DNA from: an uncultured Thermoanaerobaculia bacterium
GTDB lineage: Bacteria > Acidobacteriota > Thermoanaerobaculia > Multivoradales > Multivoraceae
DNA: 64,000 nt
NCBI GenBank assembly: GCA_951813015.1
Contig: CATOTG010000008.1
Coordinates: forward strand, 248,001-312,000
Direction of reading: 5' to 3'
Numbering within the stretch: position 1 is the stretch's first letter; every line of letters starts with the position of its first letter. The position numbers were made by a program, and so were the translations under genes. Shown here piece after piece: positions 36,578 to 46,700 of this stretch. A model generated the notes under the pieces. It ran no database searches. It saw only the letters and a list, made by a program, of their open reading frames with translations, and was not told the origin of the DNA.

Positions 36578-36817
36578 GGAGATCAGCCGCGACACCTGCG
36601 CTCGGCTGAAACCCGTCACCTTGATCAGAAACCGCCGGATCAGACCCTTGTCGGGCCTCGACAGCCGAACGTACCGAAAACGGACCAGAACCCGCCGCAC
36701 GAAGCCGTAGGCATCGGCGCGATCCAAGAATCGGAAGTCGACCGGCGCGCTGCCGGCCATGAAGTCCTGGACCTCGTCCAGGCTGCGAAGGCGCTCGATG
36801 TCGAGTTGCAAGATCAT
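36578..36817 (-). pseudogene. N-terminal fragment of an integrase-core transposase
   Basis: From 36817 the minus strand reads MILQLDIERLRSLDEVQDFM, then RFRYVRLSRPDKG, then IRRFLIKVTGFSRAQVSRLI, the N-terminal region of the transposase family also seen at 27640-28009. Homology stops where the IS3 fragment begins. The bases before the start carry a paired GATCATCCTCC-type element and two copies of CCCCTTCAGGCTCATCT further out (36837 and 36873). Confidence 0.7.
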
Positions 36818-36931
36818 CCTCCAATGATCCCCAACACCCCTTCAGGCTCATCTCTCGTGGGATTGGCATCGCCCCTTCAGGCTCATCTGTCATGGGACAA
36901 GGCTCGGGTAGGCCGGGTGAGGTGGTAGCTG

Positions 36932-37387
36932 CTAGGGTACGGCGCTTGAGGTCTCGCGCGGCCGGGCGGGGTGTACGGTCTGGACGGCCTGTAGCAGGCG
37001 TGTCTTGAAGTCTCGTTTGGCGTCTTCGTCGTCGGGGCTGGGTTGGATGAGGACGTGGGACGGATCCGAACAGAGCGGGCATTCGGCGTTCTCAATCGGG
37101 TCTTCAACCACCACAGCGCCCGTGCACTCGATGATGTCGCCGACGGGCATGACGGCGAAGCGTCCCGAGACCCTGGTCGTGAAGTTCTTCTGTTTCAGCT
37201 TCCATTTCTGGAGGCCGAGCATTGCCGCTGCAAGATCGTCTTGGTCAAACCACTCCACGTGATTGCCGGAGACCCCATTGGTGTCGAGCCGGAAAGACAG
37301 CGTAGTCGGACATCCGTCGTCGTCAAGACTCGAGTGGTTGCAATACCCGGCGACATGATGAGTCGCCGGGATCCTTGGGGGGCTCAC
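36932..37387 (-). CDS. Unknown protein, third gene of a three-gene operon
   Basis: A 151-residue soluble protein. A strand-rich N-terminal half (CPTTLSFRLDTNGVSGNHVEW, read here from CPTTLSFRL) is followed by FTTRVSGRFAVMPVGDIIEC and a CPLCSDPSH motif that could bind zinc with upstream Cys. The C-terminal tail is charged. No family is recognised. It lies 17 bases after the preceding gene on the same strand and is probably co-transcribed with it. Confidence 0.6.
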   Translation of the reverse strand: MSPPRIPATHHVAGYCNHSSLDDDGCPTTLSFRLDTNGVSGNHVEWFDQDDLAAAMLGLQKWKLKQKNFTTRVSGRFAVMPVGDIIECTGAVVVEDPIENAECPLCSDPSHVLIQPSPDDEDAKRDFKTRLLQAVQTVHPARPRETSSAVP

Positions 37388-37404
37388 CTTGGGGGTCGCT
37401 CCCT

Positions 37405-38052
37405 CTAGCGGCGCTCTAGGAGGAGTCTCAGTCTGGCAAGGCAGCTCAAGAGAGCGCAGGCGGGACTCACTTCGAGGGTCTCGGAGTACGAAGGCCCCCC
37501 CCTGTCGAGCAGGGCCACACAGCCGACCTTGCCGTCCGCAAGGAACTCCGCGGTGAAGATGCCGGCAGCGCCCACCGCCCAGATGGCGGCGAGGGTGCCG
37601 TCGTCTCCCGCACCGAGTCTCGGTCGGGGGACGTGCGGCACCTGTCGAAGAACCTGATGGAGGGTCTTGAGCGAACGGGGATTGATGTCGCAGCCGAAGT
37701 CCTCACGCAATGCGCTCTGGATCTCGCGCATGCGCGAACCTACGTCCGGCCAGAAGGCGGACAGGTCATGGAGTGCGCCGCTGACCTCCTCTGCCGGCGT
37801 CAGAGTGGTGGCAAACGCCTCCCGGTTGAGACCGACGCTGGCTTGCGCCGTCGCTTTCAGGTAGTCGCGGAGGGGCTTGGCCGAGACCGCGGGCGAAGAA
37901 CGCCAATTCACCTCTGGAATGGTGCCGGGCGAGTGAAACTGCATGTCTACGCGGCGTGTCTGAGAGGGTTGGCCAGCAAGTCCAGCGGTTAGCTCCTCCA
38001 CGCCGACGTGAACATCGGGGACGGACTCGATCAGGCGCTCGTGTAGGGTCAA
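37405..38052 (-). CDS. Unknown protein, second gene of a three-gene operon
   Basis: A 215-residue protein. The middle contains PAVSAKPLRDYLKATAQAS and a helix EVSGALHDLSAFWPDVGSRM; a hydrophobic stretch GTLAAIWAVGAAGIFTAEFL then leads into a beta region (VGCVALLDRGGPSYSETLEV) and a Leu-rich end. No motif allows a family call. It starts 28 bases after the small first gene. The operon sits between IS debris and a nucleoside hydrolase stub, so it is part of an accessory island. Confidence 0.6.
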   Translation of the reverse strand: MTLHERLIESVPDVHVGVEELTAGLAGQPSQTRRVDMQFHSPGTIPEVNWRSSPAVSAKPLRDYLKATAQASVGLNREAFATTLTPAEEVSGALHDLSAFWPDVGSRMREIQSALREDFGCDINPRSLKTLHQVLRQVPHVPRPRLGAGDDGTLAAIWAVGAAGIFTAEFLADGKVGCVALLDRGGPSYSETLEVSPACALLSCLARLRLLLERR

Positions 38053-38080
38053 CTCTCTCTCACGGCGCGGGAAGGCGGAC

Positions 38081-38380
38081 TCATGCTTCTTCCTCCTCCT
38101 CGGAAGTGGCGACGTGCCTCTGCAAGGCCTCGACGAGTTCGTTCACGGTCTTCGAGTGCAGCCAGAATCGTGTGACTCCTTGGACGCTCACCGAGTGTCC
38201 CGCCAGGAACTCGTCCAACTGGTCGCCGCGGAGGTCGGCGGTTTCCACAGGGGGAGAGACGTAGCCCAAGGAAAGCACAAGGGAGTCCTTCGTGCCCTGG
38301 ATCACGAAGACGTTGGCCGGTTGTACTTCGACGCCTTCGCCTCTCCACGCGACCCTCACCTTCAGATTCTGTGGTTGCAC
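38081..38380 (-). CDS. Unknown protein, first gene of a three-gene operon
   Basis: A 99-residue protein of mostly strands followed by a helix: LKVRVAWRGEGVEVQPANVF, LVLSLGYVSPPVE, then TVNELVEALQRHVATSEEEE. The order, three or four strands including a FVIQGTKDSLVLSLG pair and one long helix ending the protein, recalls DUF3467-type small proteins, though I am not certain. It probably forms an operon with the two genes after it. Confidence 0.6.
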   Translation of the reverse strand: MQPQNLKVRVAWRGEGVEVQPANVFVIQGTKDSLVLSLGYVSPPVETADLRGDQLDEFLAGHSVSVQGVTRFWLHSKTVNELVEALQRHVATSEEEEEA

Positions 38381-38536
38381 CTTGGAAGCTCCTTCCTCGC
38401 CGCTCTCATCACTCTCACCAATGCCGAGAAGCCGACACTGATTCCGAGATGAACCCAGCGTAGCGCACGCGTCTAGTTTCTCGGGGTCGGTGGCGCGAAG
38501 CTATGCGGGCCAGCAGATCCGTGGTCAAGGCCCGTT

Positions 38537-38713
38537 TCACGAACTCCCAACGGCGTGCGTGCTAGTACGCCTCCACCGCGCGTTGCGGGTCGTGCGGCGG
38601 ATGCCGACGTTGCCGGCGACCGTCGTGATGCCTATGAGGTCGGCGTGGTTCGCCGCTACGAGGCCCGCGACCGCGTCGTCAAGGCCCGGGTCGCAGTCCA
38701 GGACGAGCTTCAT
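38537..38713 (-). pseudogene. 5' stub of a nucleoside hydrolase
   Basis: The frame opens MKLVLDCDPGLDDAVAGLVA with the DxDPGxDD calcium/ribose motif of inosine-uridine nucleoside hydrolases, continues IGITTVAGNVGIRRTTRNA, then loses homology and stops after 58 residues instead of about 310. It starts five bases after the PQQ dehydrogenase stop, so it was once the next gene of that transcript. Confidence 0.75.
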
Positions 38714-38718
38714 GAGAG

Positions 38719-40857
38719 CTACTGCTCGCCCTTCAACTCCAGCGCCTTCGAGATGACGAACTGGTGGATCGCCGTCGTCGCCTCCTCGTCGAAGACCTCG
38801 GCGTAGCCGGGCATGCCGAGCGGCAGCAGGCCGTCCTGGACGATGGCGTTGAAGTCGTCGTGGACTTGCGCGGACATCCGGCGCAGGTCGGGCGAGGCGG
38901 TGGCGACGATCGAACTCTGGCCGAGGCCGCGGTGACAGAGCGCACAGTGCTCGTGGTAGAGCGTGTTGCCGCGGTCGATCGTCTCGGCGTCGGCGACCAG
39001 GGGCGGCTGTTCCGGGATGGAGAAGTCGCGCGCGGGCGGTTTGGCAAGGGTGGCCTCTCCGTCTAGCGAGAAGACGAGCAGTTCGCCGGGCCGGTCGTAC
39101 CGCGTGCTCCCGCCGACCATCGTGGCGACGTACTGCGTGCCGTCTTCCATGTAGCTGATGATCGACGAGGAGAACGAACCGTAGGCGTCGAACTCCCACA
39201 GCTCTGCGCCCGTGTCCTTGTCGTAGGCGTTCAGGTCGCCCCCGCCGCCGCCGTGGAAGAGCACCCCGGTTGTCGTGGCCAGAACGCCGCCGTTGAAGGC
39301 CGAGGGCAGCCGGTTCTCCCACACCTTCTCGCCCGACAACGGGTCGAAGGCGACGAGGAATCCCCTGTCCTCCGGGCGCGGACCCGCCTGCGCCTGGAGC
39401 TGCTGGCGGTAGGCGCCGGAGGCGACGCCAAGGCTGAGGCCCCACTCCCGGATCGTGTAGGCGCCGGTCTCCACGAACTCCTCGGGCAAAGCGTAGAAGT
39501 TCGAGTAGTCGTGGTAGTAGAAGTACATCACGCCCTTGTCCTCGTCCCAGGACATGGGCTCCCAGTTGTGGGCGCCGGCGTTCGCTGGCGTGATCCACTG
39601 CGGCTTCTCCTCGAAGACCACGTCGGGATTCTCGATCGGACGTCCGGTTTCCATGTCGACGTGGGTCGCCCAGTCGATCCTGTCGGTGTAGGGGTGGGCA
39701 CGGAGGAGTTCGCCGGTCTCGCGGTCGATCACGTAGAAGAACCCGTTCTTCGGCGCCTGGAGCAGGACCTTGCGGTTCTTGCCGTCGACGTTCATTTCGC
39801 CGAGGGCGATGTCCATCGCCGAGCTGTAGTCCCAGTTGTCGCCCGGGACCGTCTGGTAGTACCACTTCATCTCCGCGGTGTCCGCGTCGACCGCCACGAT
39901 TGCGGTCAAGAAGAGGTCGTCGCCGCCGCCCGGTGAGCGGACCTGCCGCGACCACGGTGCGCCGTTGCCGACGCCGATGTAGAGGAGGTTCAGTTCCTCG
40001 TCGTAGACGAGCGAGTTCCAGGCGGTGCCGCCGCCGCCCATCTTCCACCACTCGCCGCCCCAGGTCCTGGCGGCCATCTCCATTTCGGGGTGCTCGAACG
40101 GCTTCGACGGGTCGCCGGGGACGAGGTAGAAGCGCCAGGCGAGTTCGCCGGTCTCGGCGTCGTAGGCGGAGACGTAGCCGCGCCGCTTGCCGCTCTCGGA
40201 GCTGCCCTGGCCGATGAACACCTTGCCCCCTGCGGCGCGCGGAGCGCCGGTGATGTTGAAGCGGCCGAGCGCCGAGGGATGCCAGGTGTCGACGTCCCAG
40301 ACCTCCTCGCCGGTCGCTGCGTCGACCGCGACCAGCCGGCCGTCGAACAGGGCGACGTAGACCTTGCCCTCGTAGACGGCGACGCCGCGGTTCGCCACGC
40401 CGCCGCAGCAGGAGTACTTGACGTAGGTGCGGTCAGTCTGCGGATCGTGGGTCCAGATCTCCTCGCCGGTCGCGGGGTCCAGCGCGTAGATCACACCCCA
40501 GCCGTTCGTCGCGTACATCACGCCGTCGACGACCAGCGGCGTGCCCTGCATCCGCTCGCTGGGGCCGCCGATGGGCCTGGACCAGGCGAGCTTCAGATCG
40601 GCGACGTTGTCGCGGGTGATCTGGTCGAGGGTCGAGAAGCGCTGCTCCTTGTAGGTCTGGCCGTAGGTCAGCCAGCTCCCGGGCTCAGCCTCGGCGGCGC
40701 GGATGATCCGCTCGTCGTCGACGTTGCCGGCGGTCGGCGCGATGTCGATGTCGCCGCCGCCGTCGCCGCCGTTGCCGCCGCCGCAGCCGGCTGCCAGCAG
40801 AAGGAGAAGAACGGGCGCGCGGGTCGCCCACCGTGATGTCGCAGTCGGTTCGCTCAT
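38719..40857 (-). CDS. PQQ-dependent quinohemoprotein alcohol dehydrogenase
   Basis: A 712-residue exported quinoprotein. The start MSEPTATSRWATRAPVLLLL leads to a lipobox-like LLAAGC. The beta-propeller carries the tryptophan-docking repeats (WSRPIGG, DPATGEEIWTHD, DAATGEEVWDVD), a vicinal Cys pair (VKYSCCGGV) that stacks on PQQ, and FGSSSESG-type loops. A C-terminal cytochrome c domain has CALCH, so electrons pass from an alcohol via PQQ to haem c. It therefore resembles quinohemoprotein (type II/III) alcohol dehydrogenases rather than methanol dehydrogenase. The ATG at 40857 is chosen because upstream residues are not signal-like. PQQ synthesis genes are not in the window. Confidence 0.92.
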   Translation of the reverse strand: MSEPTATSRWATRAPVLLLLLAAGCGGGNGGDGGGDIDIAPTAGNVDDERIIRAAEAEPGSWLTYGQTYKEQRFSTLDQITRDNVADLKLAWSRPIGGPSERMQGTPLVVDGVMYATNGWGVIYALDPATGEEIWTHDPQTDRTYVKYSCCGGVANRGVAVYEGKVYVALFDGRLVAVDAATGEEVWDVDTWHPSALGRFNITGAPRAAGGKVFIGQGSSESGKRRGYVSAYDAETGELAWRFYLVPGDPSKPFEHPEMEMAARTWGGEWWKMGGGGTAWNSLVYDEELNLLYIGVGNGAPWSRQVRSPGGGDDLFLTAIVAVDADTAEMKWYYQTVPGDNWDYSSAMDIALGEMNVDGKNRKVLLQAPKNGFFYVIDRETGELLRAHPYTDRIDWATHVDMETGRPIENPDVVFEEKPQWITPANAGAHNWEPMSWDEDKGVMYFYYHDYSNFYALPEEFVETGAYTIREWGLSLGVASGAYRQQLQAQAGPRPEDRGFLVAFDPLSGEKVWENRLPSAFNGGVLATTTGVLFHGGGGGDLNAYDKDTGAELWEFDAYGSFSSSIISYMEDGTQYVATMVGGSTRYDRPGELLVFSLDGEATLAKPPARDFSIPEQPPLVADAETIDRGNTLYHEHCALCHRGLGQSSIVATASPDLRRMSAQVHDDFNAIVQDGLLPLGMPGYAEVFDEEATTAIHQFVISKALELKGEQ

Positions 40858-41028
40858 CTTGAAGATCCTCGGAGGTTCGCCGGCCAACCTAAGTGCCTGA
40901 GCGTCCGCTGTCAAACCGTCAGGGCCTTTGAGGTACGGTTTCCTCGGTGGGCGCCACCACGACGACGAGCGCCAGGAAGGACGACGGTGGCGAGGCCATC
41001 GCCCTTGCCTCGTCGAGAGCTTTGGGGA

Positions 41029-41103
41029 TGGAGCCGACGAGCGGATTTGAACCGCTGACCTGCTGATTACGAATCAGCTGCTCTGCCACTGAGCTACGTC
41101 GGC
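41029..41103 (-). tRNA. tRNA-Thr (CGT anticodon)
   Basis: The minus strand folds into a full cloverleaf: acceptor GCCGACG paired with CGTCGGC, a D-arm (GCTCAGTGGCAGAGC), an anticodon arm GCTGA-TTCGTAA-TCAGC with anticodon CGT (Thr, codon ACG), a TpsiC arm with GGTTCAAATCC, and an encoded CCA end (41029-41031). No intron. It stands alone between the PQQ dehydrogenase and the MFS gene; no integrase is next to it. Confidence 0.95.
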
Positions 41104-41213
41104 ATGACCGGGTGAGACTCGCCGGTCGCGGCGCGAGGACGCCGGAGTGTAGCAGCGGATCGACTCCGTCAGCCTGCTCCGGGATACCCTGCCGCGACGC
41201 TGGCGCCTAACTG

Positions 41214-42632
41214 ATGACCGTTCAACGATTTCCCGGCCGGACCCCGGGGCCGCCGCCCGGACGCGGCGGCATGTGGGAGTCGCTCCGGATTCCCCAGTTC
41301 CGCTGGCTCTACCTGTCGAACACGACCTTCTTCCTGGCGATGCAGGGCCAGTTGGTCGTCCGTTCGTGGCTCGTCTACTCCCTGACCGGCAGCGAGTTCG
41401 CGTTGGGTCTCGTCAGCCTGATGGTGGCGCTCTCGATGCTCAGTCTGGGGCCGGTCGGGGGAGCTGCGGCCGACCGGTTCGAACGCAGGGGCCTGGTGGC
41501 CGCCGGGCAGGCTACGGTGGTGGTAGCCGAGGTGATCGTGCTCTTTCTGCTTCTGAGCGGGAAGCTCGACTACTGGCACATCCTCGTCCAGGTCACGGTG
41601 GTAGGGGCGGTGTTCCCCTTCGTCATGCCGGCTAGGAACGCGATTGTCGCCGACGTGGTCGGCCGGCGCCGGCTGACGAACGCGATGGCGCTGAGCATGA
41701 CCGCGGTCAACGTGACCCGGGTCGTGGGGCCTGCGGTGGGCGGCTTCCTCATCTGGGCCGCGGGCGTCAACGTCGCGTACTCGATCAACACCGGCCTCTA
41801 TGCCCTGGCCCTTGCGGGCATGCTGGGGGTCCATCGGGCGCCGGTGGCCGACCCGTCAGGGCACTCGATGCTCCACAACATGGGGCAGGGTTTCCGCTAC
41901 GTGGCGGACAACCGGCTGGTCCTCGTCCTGCTGTTCTTCGGCCTGGTGCCGATGTTCCTCGTCATGCCCTTCCAGACCCTGCTCGTGGTCTTCGCCGAGG
42001 ACATCTGGCAGGTGGGCGCGGGCGGCCTCGGGGCGTTGAGCGGCGCCGCGGGCGTCGGCGGCGTTCTGGGGGCTGCGTTCGTCGCCTGGCGGTCCTGGGC
42101 GACCCGCCGGCTCCGGTTGATGATGACCAGCGTCTTCGCCTTCGGCATGTTCATGATGGGCTTCGCCCTCAGTCCGTGGTTCTGGCTGGGCCTGCTTCTG
42201 GTGCTCGCGGGTTCGGCGTTCCAGGCCGTCTACACGACGCTGAACAACACGGCGATCCAGGTCCTGATCCCGGACTCGGTGCGCGGTCGGGTGTCCGGTT
42301 TCCTGACGATGTCGTTCTCGCTGCCGATGCTCGGCGTGGCGCCGATCAGCGCCCTGGCCCAGGTCTGGGGCGCGCCGGTCGCGGTGGGACTGGCCTCGAT
42401 GCTCGCGGTCGTCGTGGCGTGCGTGTTCTACCTGGTCAGTTCCGACCTGCGACGGATGGACCTGTTGATCCGAAAGGCCTTCAGGGCGGCGGCGCGGGCG
42501 GACGTCGAACGGCCGATGAGATCGGAGACGGCCCCCGGCCCGGAGCGGCCGGGCCCGGAGATCCGGATCGGCGCCGCGGACCGCCCGGTGTCGAGGCGGC
42601 CGCCGGGATCGTCCCGGCGGCGCCTGATGTGA
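41214..42632 (+). CDS. MFS transporter (MFS_3/enterobactin-exporter-like)
   Basis: A 472-residue major-facilitator protein with 12 predicted membrane segments. The loop motif between helices 2 and 3 (GGAAADRFERRGLV) and the second-half pattern (MPFQTLLVVFAEDIWQVG, then SVRGRVSGFLTMSFSLPML) fit the drug/siderophore-exporter branch typified by EntS. The C-terminus is a long charged, Pro/Arg-rich cytoplasmic tail. Substrate is unknown. It is convergent with the GST gene, with 18 bases between their ends. Confidence 0.88.
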   Translation: MTVQRFPGRTPGPPPGRGGMWESLRIPQFRWLYLSNTTFFLAMQGQLVVRSWLVYSLTGSEFALGLVSLMVALSMLSLGPVGGAAADRFERRGLVAAGQATVVVAEVIVLFLLLSGKLDYWHILVQVTVVGAVFPFVMPARNAIVADVVGRRRLTNAMALSMTAVNVTRVVGPAVGGFLIWAAGVNVAYSINTGLYALALAGMLGVHRAPVADPSGHSMLHNMGQGFRYVADNRLVLVLLFFGLVPMFLVMPFQTLLVVFAEDIWQVGAGGLGALSGAAGVGGVLGAAFVAWRSWATRRLRLMMTSVFAFGMFMMGFALSPWFWLGLLLVLAGSAFQAVYTTLNNTAIQVLIPDSVRGRVSGFLTMSFSLPMLGVAPISALAQVWGAPVAVGLASMLAVVVACVFYLVSSDLRRMDLLIRKAFRAAARADVERPMRSETAPGPERPGPEIRIGAADRPVSRRPPGSSRRRLM

Positions 42633-42650
42633 CGCCGGCTGGAGGCGGGA

Positions 42651-43529
42651 TCAGTCTCCCTGGTCGTCTTCGGCCGGCTCGAGCTTGTCCTGTGTCCTGG
42701 TCTCGAAGTCGCTGGCGGCATGGCGCTCGCGGAGCTGCTTCTCGGGCCGGCCGAAGGCGCGGTTCACCATCTGGCCGCGCTTGACCGCCGGGCGCGTGGC
42801 GATCTGGCTCGACCACCGGTTCACGTGCTCGTAGGTGTGCGCCTCGATGAACTCGCCGGCGTCGTATATCTTGCCGGCGGCCAGCGCCCCGTACCAGGGC
42901 CAGATCGCCATGTCGGCGATCGTGTACTCGCTGCCGGCCATGTACTCGGAGTCGGCCAGGTGGCGGTCCAGCACGTCGAGCTGCCGCTTGACCTCCATCG
43001 TGAAGCGGTTGATCGCGTACTCGAACTTCTCGGGAGCGTAGGCGTAGAAGTGGCCGAATCCGCCGCCCAGGTAGGGCGCGCTGCCCATCTGCCAGAACAG
43101 CCAGCACAGGCACTCGGTGCGCGCCGCGTGGTCGTCGGGCAGGAACTCCCCGAACTTCTCGGCCAGGTAGAGGAGAATCGCGCCGGACTCGAAGACGCGC
43201 GTCGGCGGCGCCGTGCCGCGGTCGACGAGCGCCGGGATCTTCGAGTTCGGGTTGGCGGCGACGAACCCGCTCGAGAACTGGTCGCCTTCGCCGATGTTGA
43301 TCAGGTACGCGTCGTACTCGGCGCCGCTGTGTCCCAGGGCCAGCAGCTCCTCGAACATGACCGTGACCTTCACCCCGTTGGGCGTAGCCAGCGAATAGAG
43401 CTGGAAGGGGTGGTCGCCGACCGGCAACTCCTTCTCGTGCGTAGCGCCCGCGATCGGACGGTTGATCTTGGCGAAGCGGCCGCCGCTTTCGGCGTCCCAC
43501 TTCCAGACCTTGGGTGGTTCATAGGACAT
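42651..43529 (-). CDS. yghU: Glutathione S-transferase, YghU-like
   Basis: A 292-residue Nu-class GST/disulfide-bond oxidoreductase. The long N-terminal extension (MSYEPPKVWKWDAESGGRFA) and the thioredoxin-like domain with LYSLATPNGVKVTVMFEELL, NPNSKIPALVD and ESGAILLYLAEKFG match YghU/YfcG-type proteins, which use two glutathiones and lack a catalytic Cys/Ser. The C-terminal helical domain has GSAPYLGGGFGHFY. The ATG at 43529 matches the usual YghU start. It ends 18 bases from the MFS gene. Confidence 0.9.
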   Translation of the reverse strand: MSYEPPKVWKWDAESGGRFAKINRPIAGATHEKELPVGDHPFQLYSLATPNGVKVTVMFEELLALGHSGAEYDAYLINIGEGDQFSSGFVAANPNSKIPALVDRGTAPPTRVFESGAILLYLAEKFGEFLPDDHAARTECLCWLFWQMGSAPYLGGGFGHFYAYAPEKFEYAINRFTMEVKRQLDVLDRHLADSEYMAGSEYTIADMAIWPWYGALAAGKIYDAGEFIEAHTYEHVNRWSSQIATRPAVKRGQMVNRAFGRPEKQLRERHAASDFETRTQDKLEPAEDDQGD

Positions 43530-43714
43530 TCGGATGACTCTCCCGATGGAAGGATTGGTGCGGGTCGAAGGGTGAACGGTGAAGGGTCGAGGGCGAAGGG
43601 AGAAGGGCCGCGGCGCCGGATGTTGCCGGCCGCAAGTTCGCGGTGCGCTTTGACGGGGGTCGGTCGGTCGGTCGGTCCCTTGGTCGTGGTCGTGGCGTCG
43701 GCAGACCGTGCGGT

Positions 43715-46700
43715 TTACCAGGTATCGATGAAGGGCCGCTTCTTGCCGGTCCGGGGCGGCGCGGGCGGCAGCCGCCTCATGCTCTCGGCGATCCAGGAGC
43801 GGGTCTCCGCCGGATCGATCACGTCGTCGAGACCGCCGCCGGCCGCGGCGTTGACGGCCTTGGCGCGCTCGTAGGAGGCCTCGACCCGACGCTCGAACTC
43901 GAGGCGGCGTTCTTCGGGATCCTCGATCGCAGCGAGTTCCTTGCGGTAGCCGAGCTTGACCGCGCCCTCGATGTTCATGCCGGCGAATTCGGCTGTGGGC
44001 CAGCCGACGGTGAAGAAGCCGACCAGCGAACTCGCGCCGCACATCGCCTGCACGCCGAGGCCGTAGGCCTTGCGCACGACGACGCCGAACAGGGGCGCCG
44101 AGAGGTTGGCGCCGGTGTTGAACATGCGCGCGCAGTGGCGGACCAGGGCGGTTTTCTCGTGGTCGGGGCCGACCATGATCCCCGGGCAGTCCATCAGGCT
44201 GAGCACCGGGATGTCGAAGGCGTCGCATAGCTGGAGGAAGCGGGCGCCCTTGTCCGCGCCGTCGGAATCGATTGCGCCGGCCAAGTGATGCGGGTTGTTC
44301 GCGATGACTCCCATCGGCTTCCCCTCGACCCGGATGAAGGCGGTGATCACGCCGATCCCGAACTTCGGCCGGATCTCCAGCACCGAGCCCTTGTCGGCCA
44401 GCGTGCGGAGGATCTCCTGCATGTCGTAGAGACGAAGCCGGTTCTCGGGAATCACGTGGCGGAGCGGCCGCTGGTCGTGGGCCTCCCAACCGGAGACCGG
44501 CCCCTGGAAGTAGGAGAGGTACTTCTTCGTTGTCTCGACCGCCGCTTCCTCGTCCTTGACCAGGATGTCGACCACGCCGTTCGGCACCTGGAACGACATC
44601 GGGCCGACCTCCTCCGGCGTATAGACGCCCAGGCCGCCGCCCTCGATCATCGCCGGGCCGCCCATCGCGATGGTCGACGCCTCGGTGGCGATGATCACGT
44701 CGCAACAGGCGAGCAGGGCGGTGTTGCCGGCGAAGCAGCGGCCGTTGTTCACGCCGACCAGGGGAATGAGCCCCGAAAGCTTGGAGAACTGGGTGAAGGT
44801 GAACGTGTCGAAGGCGACCCGCGGCCCCGTGTAGTCGTCGCCGGGCCGGCCGCCGCCGCCCTCGGTGAAGAACACGAGCGGCAGCCGGAAACGATTCGCC
44901 AGGTCGAACAGGCGGTCCTGCTTGTAGTGGTTGCGTCCGCCCTGGGTGCCGGCGAGCACCGTGTAGTCGTAGGAGAGGACCATCGCCCGGGAGTGCTCGT
45001 CGTCGAAGAGGTCGCCGTTGATCGATGCGGTGCCGGCCACCACGCCGTCAGCGGGCGTGTACTCGCGCAGCTTCTCGTCGCTGTACTTCTGGTGCTGCCG
45101 CGCCACGATCAGCGGCCAGTACTCCTTGAACGATCCGGGGTCGACGAGCTGCTCGATGTTCTCCCGGGGCGTTTGGAAGCCGAACCGCCGGCGCCGGGCG
45201 ACGGCCTCCGGCCGGTTCTCGTCCAGGGTGTACGCGTGACGGCGGATGTTCTCTTCCAGGTCGGGACGGATGTAGTCGGGGTCGATCTCCTCGGCCGCGT
45301 CGGCCGCCTCGCCGCCCTCAGCCCCATCGACGAAAACCAGGGGGTAGCCCTCGCGGATCGTGTCGCCGGCCGCCATCGTGACCTGTCGCACCACGCCGCT
45401 CGTGCCGGTGCGGAGCACGTGCTCCATCTTCATCGCCTCGATTACCGCGACCTGCTGTCCGCGCAGGACCTCGTCGCCCTCCTCGACGTCGATGCTGACG
45501 ATCGTGCCCTGAATCGGCGCGACGATGCCGATGGCGCCCTCGGGCCCGGTCTGCGGCGCGGTCGCGGCAGTGTCCGCGTTCGGCCGCGCGGTCTCGGCCG
45601 CCTTGGTCGCCTGGTCGTACGCGAACAGGGCGAGCGGATCGGCCGTGTCCACGCGCGCGCCCGCGAAGCCGCTGTCGCGGGCGTCGCCGGTCGGCGCGTC
45701 GTCGCCGCGTGATGTCCCGGCGGCTGACTCCGCGGCGCCTGACGGCCCGGCGGCTGACTCCTCGCCGGCTGTGCCGATGGCCGGGACGAAGCGCTGCCTC
45801 CGGCCGTTGCCGGCGGCCGCCGCCAGTTCTCCGGCATGCTCGTCGAGCCAGCGCGTGTGCAGGTTGCCGGCGGCAAAGTCCGGGTGGCTGAGGACGCTCT
45901 GCAGCCACGGGATGTTCGTCGACGGACCTCCGATCCGGAACTCGCCGAGCGCTCGCGAGGTTCGCTTCACGGCGCTGGCGAAGTCGTCCGAGGGTGAGTG
46001 CGCGATCACCTTGGCGAGCAACGAGTCGAAGGCGGGGTTCGCCTCGTAGCCCGCATAACCACAGCCGTCGATCCGTACGCCGGGACCGCTCGGCGGTTCG
46101 TAGGCTGCGAGGACGCCGGAGGATGGGCGCACGTTGCCGTCGGCGTCCAGGGTCTCCAGGTTGACGCGCGCCTGGATCGCGAAGCCTCGGGGGCGAGCGG
46201 TGTCGGGCGTCCCGAAGCCCAGGTCCGCGAGTGTCTCGCCGCCGGCGAGCCGCAATTGAGCCTGGACCAGATCGACTCCGGTGACCGCTTCGGTGACCGT
46301 GTGCTCGACCTGGAGGCGGGCGTTCGCCTCGATGAATGCGAAGCGGGCGCGCGTTTCGTCCTTCGGGCTGCCGCCGCCGTTGCCGCCGCCGCCGCCGCGG
46401 CCGCCGTTGCCGCCGCCGCCGCCGTTGCCGCCGCCGCCGCCGTTGCCGCCGCCGTTGCCGTTGCCGCCGCCGTTGCCGCCCTCTCCGGCGTCGACCAGGA
46501 ACTCGAAGGTGCCCAGGCTGTTGTACCGCGTGGAGCGACCGAGGCGCAGGGCGGCGTCGATCATCGCGGCGCGCAGGGTGGGGCAGAGATTGGGCGCCGG
46601 CGCGGTCTCGACGACCTTCTGGCGCCGGCGCTGGGCGCTGCACTCGCGTTCGCCGAAGTCGATCAGCCCACCGTCTTCGTCGCCCAGGAGCTGGACTTCG

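Noticed and set aside
41029..41103. tRNA-Thr as an integration site for a genomic island
   Set aside because: No integrase gene and no direct repeat of the tRNA 3' end were seen nearby; flanking genes look chromosomal.
43530..43714. GGTCGGTCGGTC and GAAGGG-type short repeats between the GST and carboxylase genes as a regulatory array
   Set aside because: The units are short and irregular with no symmetry or conserved spacing; nothing supports a defined function.
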